The notes: generated by a model not told the origin, from the letters alone. A stretch of 64,000 bases of DNA from CAZCVI01 sp964502145 (GCA_964502145.1 CAZCVI010000026.1:19131-83130), one strand, 5' to 3'. Positions 17,078 to 26,692 are shown, counted from the stretch's first letter. Made by a program: numbers and translations.

Positions 17078-18169
17078 ATGAGAAATTTAAAAAGACTGAT
17101 GTTCTTGGCGGTTATTATTATTACCTTCACCACGCTGACGATACCTGGAATGGATATTAAACTGATAAAAAAAGTAAAACTGTCCCAAGATACGACCATA
17201 CTTGAAAAGGTTCAAGATTTTTGCTTGACCGAAGATGAACTATTCTTGATTCCAGATTCTAAAGCGGGAAACATAAAAATCTATGAGAATAATGGAAAAT
17301 TGGTTAAAACATTGGGTCGGAGTGGTCTTGGCCCAAATGAATTTTTGAAACCAACCTACTGCTTTTATAATAAAAAAGAGGAGTTTCAATTTGGCATTCT
17401 TGATGCCAGAATAAAAAAAATATTTCTGTATCAAAGAACGGGGAAACTGGATTTTAAGAGAAGCAAAGAAACTCTTTGCCTTACAGGTGGGTATAGCCTT
17501 AAAAAAAAAGGAAATGTTCTATTGATTTCAGGGTTCAAACGCGCTCCAAATGGAAATGCCTATGATTTATATTCTATTGATTTAATGAGAAATCAAACCT
17601 CTTTTCTATTACCCTCGCATCATAAATATGGTTTAAAGTCATTTGAAGAATACGACTTCCAATATAAACAGAGACCGGATATCTCCACAATAGGGATAAG
17701 TGGTTGGTTTGATATTCAAGGAACTGACGTTTATTTTGTCTGGTATGGTGATTTGAAAATTATAAAAATGAACATAGACTCCGGTACACTTAACTTTTTC
17801 GGAGAGAAAACCCCTCATTATATTAAACCTTCCGCCTCTAAACAGATGATTGAAGCGTATAGAGCTGGTGATTTTAAGGTCGTAAAAAACGAAAAGACCA
17901 AGATGTCTTACGTCAGAAACATTTTTGCAAGCCCGAAACACGTTCTCCTGGTCTATGAAGGACCTACCAAAAAGGAAGGGGTATCCAATGTGTGGGTTCA
18001 GTTCTACACATTGGCGGGAAAGTTCTTGCAAGAGCTCCCGGTACCATGCCAACCCGAGAGCCTGTTCTATTTCGATAAAGACAAATCCATGTTATACGCT
18101 CTGGGAATTGAAGCGGATGCCGAACTTAATGAAGAAAACATCATGCTGGTATACAAGGTGACCGAGTAA
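17078..18169 (+). CDS. Exported 6-bladed beta-propeller protein
   Basis: A 363-residue protein with an N-terminal signal or anchor helix (MFLAVIIITFTTLTI) and a beta-propeller with the family hallmark LGRSGLGPNEF near residue 85. ATG 17078 is preferred over 17033 because a GAGGTG site precedes it and the signal sequence then starts at residue 1. These propellers (BF3164-like/NHL-like) are periplasmic or lipoproteins of unknown ligand. A second member at 50005-51096 lies in an equivalent cassette. Confidence 0.78.
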   Translation: MRNLKRLMFLAVIIITFTTLTIPGMDIKLIKKVKLSQDTTILEKVQDFCLTEDELFLIPDSKAGNIKIYENNGKLVKTLGRSGLGPNEFLKPTYCFYNKKEEFQFGILDARIKKIFLYQRTGKLDFKRSKETLCLTGGYSLKKKGNVLLISGFKRAPNGNAYDLYSIDLMRNQTSFLLPSHHKYGLKSFEEYDFQYKQRPDISTIGISGWFDIQGTDVYFVWYGDLKIIKMNIDSGTLNFFGEKTPHYIKPSASKQMIEAYRAGDFKVVKNEKTKMSYVRNIFASPKHVLLVYEGPTKKEGVSNVWVQFYTLAGKFLQELPVPCQPESLFYFDKDKSMLYALGIEADAELNEENIMLVYKVTE

Positions 18170-18217
18170 CGACTCTTTAATCGTGCCTCTTTTCCTTTCA
18201 AACGGAAATGATACCAA

Positions 18218-18628
18218 TTACTCCTTGATTTGGGGGCCGTGGTTCTGATAACGGGCGATAAGTTCCGGGTTATTCTCTTTGAAACGCAGGAAAAAAGCCA
18301 TGACCTCATGCTTAAGCAACGGAATCTGAGCCATACACGCGACTAATTCTTGCTCTTCTTTATCTAAGGGCAGGACGGGGGCACTCTCCAATTCTGTTTT
18401 CACCGGTGACGGCGTGGTTTCAAGCTCTTTTTCTCTAAAATACCGGGGCCCCTTGTCAGCAATCAACCAATCCAGCGAAACATTAAACGTATGGGATAAA
18501 ACATGCAGGGACGGATAACTAGGAAAGGTTGAGCCGGTTTCATTTTTAACATAAGTCGTCCGCACTACTCCAAAATGCGCCGCCAACTCCTCCGGGGATA
18601 ACTTTAAATCCTCATGAACCTCATTCAT
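18218..18628 (-). CDS. XRE-family helix-turn-helix regulator
   Basis: The 136-residue product begins with a Cro/C1-type HTH (LSPEELAAHFGVVRTTYVKNE, then LHVLSHTFNVSLDWLI), followed by a charged C-terminal region of about 70 residues without a recognised domain. The INVSLDWLI-like end of the HTH is typical of phage-type repressors used as housekeeping regulators. It is convergent with the propeller gene and lies downstream of the porin gene on the same strand; the target is not evident. Confidence 0.8.
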   Translation of the reverse strand: MNEVHEDLKLSPEELAAHFGVVRTTYVKNETGSTFPSYPSLHVLSHTFNVSLDWLIADKGPRYFREKELETTPSPVKTELESAPVLPLDKEEQELVACMAQIPLLKHEVMAFFLRFKENNPELIARYQNHGPQIKE

Positions 18629-18733
18629 CCCTACTTTTTTTTCACAGAAATATCCTGTTGCATGTTCGGACCGGTGAGAGATGACTGAAGGAGGAGAAAA
18701 GAGCAGGAAAACACGTGAAATGGGAATACTTTT

Positions 18734-20029
18734 TTATAACTGGAACATTACCTCGAAACGCAACCAGTTGGAATTATCGGCGCCAGTGAAATAAAAATCC
18801 CCGGGATTAAAATGTTCCCAGATAAAATGGGCCGTGGTGAACGTATTGATCTTCATATTCACCCGCCCCATGATCAAATCGCCCCGCGTCTTACCCGCTC
18901 CACCGGTGAACGAACCTTTTCCTCTCTCCACGGCCCCCAAACGAAAATAAGTCATGGTCAAATTGATTCCCGGTGTCAAATCCATTAGGAAGGAGAGATA
19001 CAACGTCTTCAAATTACTCCAATATGCTACCCCATGTTCTTTGGCTAGGGTATAAATATAGGATTCGCTCCATTTGGGCCAGCGACTATAGACAGGATCC
19101 CAGCCTTCCATTTTAGCGGTGGCGGGATTGTCACCACCCAGATAAATACCACCCAGTGTCAGTGTTCTAAGCAGTGGCACTTTATTGCTCAAGGTATAAT
19201 CCAAATGACCGTATCCAGCCAGCGCAGAACGATCAAAAGCACCATAGCTGCCAAATTGATAGGCCCCTTCCATTGTCAATGACAAATCCTTGAGTAATGA
19301 ATGTTGTACACGTGTGCCAAAGGTATTAATACCCGATTCAATCGGCAATTTATCCGTGCGGTCGACATACTTATGAATAAAATAAGCTTCGATGCCCGTT
19401 TTTTTCAACAATCCAGTGTAATAAAGGCCAAGGGCTCCCTCAGGTTGGTCTACCAAGGGTTGATCCTGATGGTTGATGAGCGGTAAAATAGTATCCGTTA
19501 CTGGTTGATAGGAGTAAAAAGCGGTTAAGCGTTGGTTTTTAGACCATTGATAATCCGCCCGCAACGCGTTAAAATAGAGGGAACGGGAACCATCCAGCGC
19601 ATTGCCATCCATCATGACAAACCCCTCCCCAAACATGATGTTCTGCCGCCCCACCGTAAGGGTCAACGGCGATTGACCAATGTTTTTCCACTTGACATAT
19701 AGCTGGTCGAAAAAAATTTCATGGATTTTAAACGGTTTATTCTTGGGCACCAGATAATGGCGGAACTCATTGGTCAATTTAACCATTACTTCGACGTGGG
19801 CACTGGGATTCCACAACGCGGCCAGACTGGTGCGATTGCGGGTGTAACCCGAGGCATCATTGGCGTCCTCATCCAAACCCACGGCATTGTCCCACCCTTC
19901 AAAACGAAACCGCTGGGAGAAACTTATTTTAAACTTGGCGGACACTTGCTCCGTGCTCACCTCCGCACCCAGAGTGAAAACTGTCAAACACACCATCATT
20001 ATGACCACAATACCCAATAGAAATCTCAT
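18734..20029 (-). CDS. Alginate-export-like outer-membrane beta-barrel porin
   Basis: A 431-residue protein with a signal peptide (MRFLLGIVVIMMVCLTVFTLGAE) and alternating beta-strand sequence ending in an aromatic residue region (WLRFEVMFQL), as expected of an outer-membrane barrel. GRQNIMFGEGFVMMDGNALDGSR near residue 115 is typical of the alginate export family (AlgE-like). ATG 20029 is chosen over 20041 because it opens the signal peptide. It implies an outer membrane and uptake or efflux of anionic or sugar compounds. Confidence 0.82.
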   Translation of the reverse strand: MRFLLGIVVIMMVCLTVFTLGAEVSTEQVSAKFKISFSQRFRFEGWDNAVGLDEDANDASGYTRNRTSLAALWNPSAHVEVMVKLTNEFRHYLVPKNKPFKIHEIFFDQLYVKWKNIGQSPLTLTVGRQNIMFGEGFVMMDGNALDGSRSLYFNALRADYQWSKNQRLTAFYSYQPVTDTILPLINHQDQPLVDQPEGALGLYYTGLLKKTGIEAYFIHKYVDRTDKLPIESGINTFGTRVQHSLLKDLSLTMEGAYQFGSYGAFDRSALAGYGHLDYTLSNKVPLLRTLTLGGIYLGGDNPATAKMEGWDPVYSRWPKWSESYIYTLAKEHGVAYWSNLKTLYLSFLMDLTPGINLTMTYFRLGAVERGKGSFTGGAGKTRGDLIMGRVNMKINTFTTAHFIWEHFNPGDFYFTGADNSNWLRFEVMFQL

Positions 20030-20105
20030 GTACAACACCATATCCCAAGTATTTTTTCTGCCATGAACCCGAATGACCCCATAATTGGTTCCCGCTCTTT
20101 GTTTA

Positions 20106-20759
20106 TTATAAGCCGAACTCTTTTAACAACTCGTCGATCATGCCCTGCTTGGAAGAGTTGTCTTCGTTGGGGTCCGAGATATAGCGGATTTCCCGGATGA
20201 ACGAGGAATCTTTCTCCTCGATTTTTTCCTTTACTTTTAATAGGATCAACACCTTGATCAGGTTATCATAGATTTGTGTCAGTTTCTTCAGTATTTTTTC
20301 CAGTTTCTGGCGGTTGATATCTTCGAATTCCAGCGAGGTAATAATTTTAAAAGCATTTGTTTGTAAATGGGCCAGGGCGGAGTCGATATTGTCCAATTCA
20401 CCTTGAACCGCTGGTTTTTCACCTATCTTTTCTTTTATCGTCGCCATATTGGCAGAGATAATGCCCGCATCCGTCACGATGGACTCTGAATGGTCCATCA
20501 CCTGCATGACGCCCTCCTCGGTGGTCTTGGAAATATGCTGCAAATGAGAGGAAATTTGCTGCACATCGGTCGAATCCACGCCCACTTTATAACCGACTTC
20601 CTCAAGACTACGAATCACTTCGCCGAAATTAGATGCCAATTCAGTGGCCTCTTTTTCGATTAAGCTCAAGTCGATTTCATCGTAGCGGCCGTCTTTTAAT
20701 AATCCTGAAATAGAAATAACCTGGCTGATCAACCATTGCCTTTTATCTTCTTCGGTCAT
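20106..20759 (-). CDS. CheZ-like protein phosphatase
   Basis: The 217-residue product is almost entirely helical. SLEFEDINRQKLEKI (residues 142-156) matches the catalytic region of CheZ, with D147 and Q151 in the same D-x3-Q spacing. It ends in GMIDELLKEFGL, which resembles the C-terminal CheY-docking helix of CheZ. It would dephosphorylate a response regulator. No chemotaxis gene is nearby; instead the gene lies 24 bp after a diguanylate-cyclase-type gene, so it may serve another receiver. An AGGAGG site precedes the ATG. Confidence 0.75.
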   Translation of the reverse strand: MTEEDKRQWLISQVISISGLLKDGRYDEIDLSLIEKEATELASNFGEVIRSLEEVGYKVGVDSTDVQQISSHLQHISKTTEEGVMQVMDHSESIVTDAGIISANMATIKEKIGEKPAVQGELDNIDSALAHLQTNAFKIITSLEFEDINRQKLEKILKKLTQIYDNLIKVLILLKVKEKIEEKDSSFIREIRYISDPNEDNSSKQGMIDELLKEFGL

Positions 20760-20783
20760 CGGGTAAAACCTCCTGTTGCTAAA

Positions 20784-22499
20784 TTAGCGGTATTTTTTTT
20801 GTGTTTTATAATAATTTTCCTTGTCCACGTACATCCGTTTATCCGCCTCATCCTTTAAGCGTGTATGTTCCACTTCAGTTGAACAGGCGCCGCCCAGAGA
20901 GAAACGAATCGGAAAGGTTTCCCCCTTTAATGCAAACGACGCGTTTTCCTGGATTTCCTTGAATCGTTGGGTGACCTCTTCCAATTGGGTCCGTGAACAA
21001 TTGGAGAGCAAGATTACAAATTCGTCGCCGCCAATGCGGTAAATCGCATCCGCGCTACGGATGTTTTTGCTTAATAAGCGGGCCGTATGTCCCAGTAACA
21101 AGTCCCCGGCCTCGTGTCCGATATGGTCATTAATCGCTTTTAGCCCATTCAAATCGGTTAAAATCAATGATAGGGGTTGTCCGTAACGCAACGATAGCTC
21201 CGTTTCCTCGGCAAACCGTTTGTCAAAATAATAACGGTTAAACACGCCAGTCAAACCATCCGTTTGTGCTACTTCTTCCAGTTTGCGTTGCAGTTCCAGG
21301 TTTTCCAGCAGATCGTTGACCTGCATCAGGAACAATTCCAGAATGGAGCGGTCCATTACTTTACCCGGGCGGTAAAGAAAAAGACAACCGATCAACTTTC
21401 CCTTGTCCACCATTTCTTGCACCGTGTAAAGGCTGGTGCCCGGTTCCGCCATAATTCCAGAAGAATCCTCTGGCAGCAGAAATATTTCGCATTCCCGGCT
21501 CATTGTGGCCGGGGCTGAACCACGGACCGAGCGACCCGCAATAGAATGAATGATGCGGTTGCGTTCCGATTCCGTGATTTCCCCAGTAAAATGGGCATTC
21601 TTGATTTTTCCCGATTCATTAAACAGTAAGATCGCCCCTTTTTCACATTGGAACGTCTCGATAATCGAAGTGATCACCGCCTCCAGAATCGCTTCCAGGT
21701 CGCGCATTTGGCCGATACGCACGTTGATGTTGGACAACCTTTTTAAAATATCGTTCTGCTCTGCAATCAGACGGTTCGCGTTCTCCAGTTCTTCTTGTTG
21801 CTTCTTGATTTCCTGGATCAGGTTGATTTCTTTTGTTGTATCGCGAAAGATGATGATAAATTTATCTTTTGCCCGATGGATTTCAGCCGTGATCAGGCGG
21901 TTGCCGTTTTCTGTCACAAAGGTTTTTTTGTTTTTTTGTGCGTCTTGTTGCACGCTCTTCAGGATACATCCCTCGCAGGGTTTTATTTCGCCCACGAAAT
22001 TATAGCATTTTTTAAGGTTTAGCTTCGCATGGATGCGAAAAAAACCCTTGATCGTGTGGTTGGCAAACGAGACATCGTAGTTTTCCGAGACGATGAGGAT
22101 GCCCACCGGTAGTTCTTTGCCCAGCAGTTGCTGGTATATTTCATAGGTGCCCGTCAGTTCTTGCAACTGTTTTTTCAGTTGTTTTAGCGCCAGCATTTCG
22201 AAGGTAATATTCCTCAGCAGGAAGAGAGTTTCCCGGTGATTTATTCCGAATTCCAGCAGTTCCCAGGATGTATCATTAAACGTGACCACCGTTTTGTTGT
22301 CGCTTTTGCTCGTTACTTGTGCCAGTAATTGGTGCGGTGTTTCGATACCCGGGAAAACCGCCCCGAACAAGGGGTTGCGTACAAGAAACCGTTCGTTTTG
22401 AGTGCTTATTCCTATCGCCATAGCCAGCGGGCTGCCGGGGAGATCAGAATCAAGGTTCAGCAGAAATTGATTTTCTTTCATCGTGTACAGTACGTCCAT
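20784..22499 (-). CDS. PAS/GAF-GGDEF diguanylate cyclase
   Basis: A protein of about 571 residues. The N-terminal third contains PAS-like segments with a Cys pair region (NFVGEIKPCEGC), a coiled coil lies near residues 225-260, a GAF-like sensor domain at about 260-400, and a GGDEF domain at about 415-570 (DGLTGVFNRYYFD, YRIGGDEFVILL). The intact GGDEF signature predicts c-di-GMP synthesis. The start is uncertain: ATG 22499 is used, with GTG 22514 and ATG 22481 as alternatives. It is in one operon with the CheZ-like gene. Confidence 0.85.
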   Translation of the reverse strand: MDVLYTMKENQFLLNLDSDLPGSPLAMAIGISTQNERFLVRNPLFGAVFPGIETPHQLLAQVTSKSDNKTVVTFNDTSWELLEFGINHRETLFLLRNITFEMLALKQLKKQLQELTGTYEIYQQLLGKELPVGILIVSENYDVSFANHTIKGFFRIHAKLNLKKCYNFVGEIKPCEGCILKSVQQDAQKNKKTFVTENGNRLITAEIHRAKDKFIIIFRDTTKEINLIQEIKKQQEELENANRLIAEQNDILKRLSNINVRIGQMRDLEAILEAVITSIIETFQCEKGAILLFNESGKIKNAHFTGEITESERNRIIHSIAGRSVRGSAPATMSRECEIFLLPEDSSGIMAEPGTSLYTVQEMVDKGKLIGCLFLYRPGKVMDRSILELFLMQVNDLLENLELQRKLEEVAQTDGLTGVFNRYYFDKRFAEETELSLRYGQPLSLILTDLNGLKAINDHIGHEAGDLLLGHTARLLSKNIRSADAIYRIGGDEFVILLSNCSRTQLEEVTQRFKEIQENASFALKGETFPIRFSLGGACSTEVEHTRLKDEADKRMYVDKENYYKTQKKYR

Positions 22500-22664
22500 C
22501 CTTTTCAGTACCACTTAAATTGTATAAAAAAACTGGGATTATTTCAAGATAAAAGAAAAGATTTTTGCGTTGCCTTGTTATAGAAGGAGGAAAAAAGAAT
22601 ACGTGCAGAGTTTCGTGGTGATGGAATAAATTAAAAAAAATCATCGGCCACGCCATCGTTATAG

Positions 22665-22810
22665 ACTATCTGGACATACTGGACATTCTGGACCAACTGG
22701 ACTTCCCCAAACCCGCGAATTTTGTCCAGCTTGTCCAGTAAGTCCAGAGCGTCCAGAAAGTCCAGCTTGCCACGATTATCCGTGGTGCTTATAAAAATGG
22801 CCGTGAATCC
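22665..22810. repeat. MITE-like element with TGGAC minisatellite hairpin
   Basis: Left arm of TGGACATAC-type 9-bp units (22665-22703), right arm of complementary GTCCAGNNN units (22724-22768), then the dyad CCACGATTATCCGTGG (22770-22785) and an end GGCCGTGAATCC. Same modules as 34281-34455 in a different order. It lies upstream of the ribosomal-protein operon promoter. Confidence 0.8.
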
Positions 22811-22938
22811 AATAAATCTTAAATCCACCCTCATTTTTTTTGACAAACGGAACTTCTCAAAACCCTTTGATTCTTGGATGATTTCTTTTTTTTCGCTGGA
22901 CATTGTGGGAAAAAACTGAATAGATACAAGAAAAGAGC

Positions 22939-22967
22939 TTGACAAATGGGGAAAAATAGGATAAAGT
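22939..22967 (+). promoter_or_regulatory. Promoter of the rplM-rpsI-rpsB-tsf operon
   Basis: TTGACA (22939-22944), 17-bp spacer, TAAAGT (22962-22967), 21 bp before the rplM start. The 17 bases upstream (AAAAACTGAATAGATAC) also occur at 1320-1336, before the first ATPase promoter. Confidence 0.85.
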
Positions 22968-22988
22968 ATCCTTTGCATATACGAGGTA

Positions 22989-23438
22989 ATGATGAGACTG
23001 AATAAAAACAACAAGACTTTTTTACCAGAAAAAGCCGAAGGTAAGACAAAATGGTGGCTGATTGACGCCCAAGATGCCGTGCTTGGCAGATTGGCGACAA
23101 GAGTGGCCGATATTCTACGGGGCAAAAATAAAGCCCAGTATACTCCTTTTTTTGATATCGGAGATTTTGTCATTATAATCAACGCCGATAAAGTGAAACT
23201 CACTGGCAGCAAAGAAACACAAAAGATGTATTACCGTCACTCCGGTTACATGGGTGGCATGAAGGAAACATCTTACATGCGCATGAAAGCAACCCACCCC
23301 GACCGCATCATCACCCACGCGGTCAAAGGCATGCTGCCTAAGAATAAACTGAGTCGACAAATTCTAAAGAAATTAAAAGTGTACGCGGGTCCTGAGCATA
23401 AGCATATTGCTCAAAAACCGGAAACACTGAAAGTGTAA
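22989..23438 (+). CDS. rplM: 50S ribosomal protein L13
   Basis: The 149-residue product carries KWWLIDAQDAVLGRLATRVA and HPDRIITHAVKGMLPKNKL, both diagnostic of L13, which binds 23S rRNA early in 50S assembly. A GAGGTA site precedes tandem ATG codons (22989 and 22992). It heads the usual rplM-rpsI pair; rpsI follows after 18 bp. Confidence 0.98.
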   Translation: MMRLNKNNKTFLPEKAEGKTKWWLIDAQDAVLGRLATRVADILRGKNKAQYTPFFDIGDFVIIINADKVKLTGSKETQKMYYRHSGYMGGMKETSYMRMKATHPDRIITHAVKGMLPKNKLSRQILKKLKVYAGPEHKHIAQKPETLKV

Positions 23439-23456
23439 ATTAACAGGAGGAACAGC

Positions 23457-23861
23457 TTGAGTATCGTCCAATATTACGGAACAGGTAGAAGAAAAAGAAG
23501 CGTCGCAAGAGTTTATTTACGGCCTGGAAAAGGCGAGTTTAAATTAATCGTCAAAAAAAGGAAAAGAGTGTTTGATGAATATTTTCCATTAATGATTCAT
23601 AAGATAACCATCAATAAGCCTCTTTCTATCACCAGCACGATGGAACACTTTGACGTGTTCATCAACGTTCACGGTGGTGGTTTATCAGCACAAACAAATG
23701 CCATCAGACTTGGACTGGCACGCGCACTGCTGGAATACAATTCGGAACTTCGCCCGGCATTAAAGAAAGCCGGACTGCTCACCAGAGATGCCAGAGAAAA
23801 AGAGAGCAAGAAATACGGACTCCTTAAGGCCAGAAAAGCATCTCAGTACCACAAGAGATAA
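23457..23861 (+). CDS. rpsI: 30S ribosomal protein S9
   Basis: A 134-residue protein with YYGTGRRKRSVARVYL at the N-terminus, NVHGGGLSAQTNAIRLGLARAL in the middle and a basic C-terminal tail that reaches the P-site tRNA. It uses a TTG start codon at 23457, supported by AGGAGG at 23445-23450. Located between rplM and rpsB. Confidence 0.97.
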   Translation: MSIVQYYGTGRRKRSVARVYLRPGKGEFKLIVKKRKRVFDEYFPLMIHKITINKPLSITSTMEHFDVFINVHGGGLSAQTNAIRLGLARALLEYNSELRPALKKAGLLTRDAREKESKKYGLLKARKASQYHKR

Positions 23862-23871
23862 GGAGGATTAT

Positions 23872-24681
23872 ATGGTTTCTGTAAATATGAGAGAAATGCT
23901 GGAAGCAGGGGTGCATTTTGGCCATCAGGTTCGCAAGTGGAACCCCAAAATGAAACCCTTTATTTATGGGAAAAAGAATGGGATATATATCATTAATTTA
24001 CAGACGTCCATCGAGCTATTCAAAACCGCCCTGGATTTCGTAACTGAAGTGGTTGCATCCGGAAAAGAAGCGCTGATTGTCGGCACTAAAAAGCAAGCCC
24101 AAGCCATTATCACTGAAGTAGCTGAAAATAGCGGCATGCATTATGTCAACACACGCTGGTTAGGTGGTTTGCTGACCAATTTCCCCATGATCAAAAAAAG
24201 TATCGAGAAACTAATTGATCTGGATGAAATGAAAAAAGATGGACGCTGGGAAGTTAAGCCGAAAAAAGAACAGTCCCGCATGGAAAAAAGATACAAAAAA
24301 CTCTATAAGAACCTGTGGGGCATGCGCAATATCAAAGGTATACCCGGCGTATTGATCGTGATTGATTCCAACTTTGAAGAAATCGCGGTAGAAGAAGCCA
24401 AAAAGCTCGGTATTCCTATCGTGGGTATTGTGGACACCAACGCCAACCCTGAAGATATTAATTACCCTGTTCCCGGCAATGATGATGCAATTCGTTCCAT
24501 CAAGCTGTTTGCTTCAAAATTCGGCGAAGCTGTGAAAGTGGGACTGGCCAAACGGATTTCCGATTCCTTAAACCAGGATAAAAAATACGCTGACATGCAA
24601 GAGAATGCCGTTCAAGAAGAAGTAGCCAGTGACACGGCCACTGATGATTTAATCACCCAAGACGCAAGCAGCACCCATTAA
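23872..24681 (+). CDS. rpsB: 30S ribosomal protein S2
   Basis: The 269-residue product has MREMLEAGVHFGHQVRKWNPKMKPFIYG and VNTRWLGGLLTNFPMIKKS, both hallmarks of S2. The open frame extends upstream into rpsI, but ATG 23872 has an AGGAGG site 7 bp away and fits the family. A 30-residue acidic C-terminal tail follows the conserved core. Confidence 0.98.
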   Translation: MVSVNMREMLEAGVHFGHQVRKWNPKMKPFIYGKKNGIYIINLQTSIELFKTALDFVTEVVASGKEALIVGTKKQAQAIITEVAENSGMHYVNTRWLGGLLTNFPMIKKSIEKLIDLDEMKKDGRWEVKPKKEQSRMEKRYKKLYKNLWGMRNIKGIPGVLIVIDSNFEEIAVEEAKKLGIPIVGIVDTNANPEDINYPVPGNDDAIRSIKLFASKFGEAVKVGLAKRISDSLNQDKKYADMQENAVQEEVASDTATDDLITQDASSTH

Positions 24682-24740
24682 AATAACGATTAACGCATAG
24701 CGTTACATTGCTGACACTTTTGTGTATAGGAGAAGTAAAC

Positions 24741-25340
24741 ATGTCTGTAGATATGGAGCTAGTAAAAAAACTGCGAGAACAAACCGGTGTGGGTATTCTC
24801 GAATGTAAAAAAGCAATTGCCGAGGCCGATAATAATTACGAAAAGGCCGAGGAATTGCTCCGTAAAAAAGGTTTCGAAAAAGCAAAATCAAAAGCATCAC
24901 GCGAAACCAAACAAGGAGCTATCGGTTCTTATATTCATTCCAATTACAAGATTGGCGTCTTGATGGAATTGGGTTGCGAGACCGATTTTGTTGCCCGTAA
25001 CGAGGATTTCCTCGGTCTACATAAAGATATCTGCATGCAAATTGCAGCCATGAACCCCAAATATATCTCGGAACAAGAGATTCCCGAAGCCGCATTGGCC
25101 AAAGAAAAAGAAATTTTCCTGGAACAGTTAAAAGGTTCCGGTAAACCTGAAAATATTCTGGAAAAAATCGTCGAAGGCAAGATCCAGAAGTACTTCACGG
25201 AAGTATGCCTGCTAAAGCAAGCCTTTTTTAAAGACGATTCCAAGACTATTGAAGCTTTAATTTCTGAAAAAATCCATAAGTTAGGCGAGAATATCACCAT
25301 TAAGCGTTTTGTCCGCTATCAAGTAGGCGAAGAGCTTTAA
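24741..25340 (+). CDS. tsf: Elongation factor Ts
   Basis: EF-Ts regenerates EF-Tu-GTP. The 199-residue protein has the N-terminal UBA-like domain (ELVKKLREQTGVGILECKKAI) and the signature ELGCETDFVARNEDF near residue 80. It is the short form of EF-Ts, with a single core subdomain, as in many bacteria outside the gamma-proteobacteria. AGGAGA precedes ATG 24741. Confidence 0.97.
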   Translation: MSVDMELVKKLREQTGVGILECKKAIAEADNNYEKAEELLRKKGFEKAKSKASRETKQGAIGSYIHSNYKIGVLMELGCETDFVARNEDFLGLHKDICMQIAAMNPKYISEQEIPEAALAKEKEIFLEQLKGSGKPENILEKIVEGKIQKYFTEVCLLKQAFFKDDSKTIEALISEKIHKLGENITIKRFVRYQVGEEL

Positions 25341-25387
25341 TAACCGCCAGTACAATTCCAGTAACGAGATAGAAATAAGAAAAAATC

Positions 25388-26104
25388 ATGGATGAAGCTC
25401 CCTGTTATAAGCGTGTGTTATTAAAGCTAAGCGGGGAGTCCTTCAAGGGTGACCAAGAATCCGGCATTGCCGAGGACAATGTCACCTCCATGGCTGAACA
25501 GATAAAAAAGATTCACGATGCGGGCGTCCAACTCGCTATTGTCGTGGGTGGTGGCAACTTTTTCAGGGGAGTGCGATCGAATAATTTTGGAATTGATCGC
25601 ACTTCCGCCGACTACATGGGCATGCTCGCTACCGTGATCAACGGGATAGCCTTTCGCGATGTATTGGAAAACCAGGGACTGCGGGCACAGCTTGTTTCTG
25701 CCCTGGAAATAAAAGCGGTAGCCGAGCTATACGATCAAAAAAAAGTGCTCCGTTATCTGGAAAAAGGCCGCATTGTTGTTTTTGTTGCCGGGACGGGGAG
25801 TCCCTACTTTACCACTGATACGGGTGCCGCGCTCCGTGCTGTGCAAATCAAAGCGGACATCTTTTTAAAAGCCACCATGGTGGATGGTGTTTATTCCGAT
25901 GATCCGAAAAAAGTGGCGACTGCTTTAAAATTCCACCGCATTTCATACCGGGAAGTACTGGAGAAAGAACTGAAAGTGCTTGACAGTACAGCGGTAGCTT
26001 TCTGTATGGAAAACAATTTGCCAATCAAAATATTCGATGTGACCCAACCGGGTAATATCATCAATGCCATCACCGATGAACATATCGGCACAACGATCTA
26101 TTAG
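25388..26104 (+). CDS. pyrH: UMP kinase
   Basis: A 238-residue amino-acid-kinase-fold enzyme that phosphorylates UMP. It shows RVLLKLSGESFKG, VVGGGNFFRG, DYMGMLATVINGIAF and AGTGSPYFTTDT, all family signatures. Position between tsf and frr is the standard bacterial order. No strong ribosome binding site is seen before the ATG (GAAATAAGAAAAAATC), so translation may be weak or coupled. Confidence 0.97.
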   Translation: MDEAPCYKRVLLKLSGESFKGDQESGIAEDNVTSMAEQIKKIHDAGVQLAIVVGGGNFFRGVRSNNFGIDRTSADYMGMLATVINGIAFRDVLENQGLRAQLVSALEIKAVAELYDQKKVLRYLEKGRIVVFVAGTGSPYFTTDTGAALRAVQIKADIFLKATMVDGVYSDDPKKVATALKFHRISYREVLEKELKVLDSTAVAFCMENNLPIKIFDVTQPGNIINAITDEHIGTTIY

Positions 26105-26128
26105 AATCTATGAGACAAGGAGTTAACC

Positions 26129-26686
26129 ATGATTAAAGAGACCTTGGATGAAGCCAAAGAATCATTAAACGAAGTTCCCGAACTCTTCAAAAAAGAAATA
26201 TCCAAATTTAGAACCGGCAGAGCCTCCGTGGCTATTCTAGATGGTGTGAGTGTGACCTATTACGGTACCATGACCCCGATCAACCAGGTGGCAACCCTAT
26301 CGGTTCCCGATGCCAATCTGATTGTGATCCAACCATGGGAAACCAATATCATCAATGACATTGTCAAAGCCATCCGCAATTTTAACAGCAATATGAACCC
26401 TATTTCCGACGGCAGGGTCATCAAATTACCCGTGCCACCGATGGATGAACAGCGCCGCTTGGACATCATCAAAACAATGAAGAAATATATGGAAGAACGC
26501 AAAACCTCCATCCGCAACATTCGCCGTGAATTCAGGGATATGTTCAAGTTAATGAAAGAAGATAAAGATATCACGGAAGATGAGGAAAAACGGGCGTATG
26601 ACGATTTGCAAAAACTGGTGGATGATTGTGTCAAAGAAATTGATGAGATCGCCAGAATCAAAGAAAAGCACATTATGAATGATTAA
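26129..26686 (+). CDS. frr: Ribosome recycling factor
   Basis: The 185-residue helical protein contains KFRTGRASVAILDGV, YYGTMTPINQVATLSVPD and KLPVPPMDEQRRLDIIK, typical of RRF, which splits post-termination ribosomes with EF-G. AAGGAG precedes the ATG. Confidence 0.98.
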   Translation: MIKETLDEAKESLNEVPELFKKEISKFRTGRASVAILDGVSVTYYGTMTPINQVATLSVPDANLIVIQPWETNIINDIVKAIRNFNSNMNPISDGRVIKLPVPPMDEQRRLDIIKTMKKYMEERKTSIRNIRREFRDMFKLMKEDKDITEDEEKRAYDDLQKLVDDCVKEIDEIARIKEKHIMND

Positions 26687-26692
26687 TTTTGC

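Noticed and set aside
22631..23212. 193-codon minus-strand frame across the rplM start
   Set aside because: It covers the rplM promoter and coding start and ends in the TGGAC repeat; sequence composition is that of antisense DNA.
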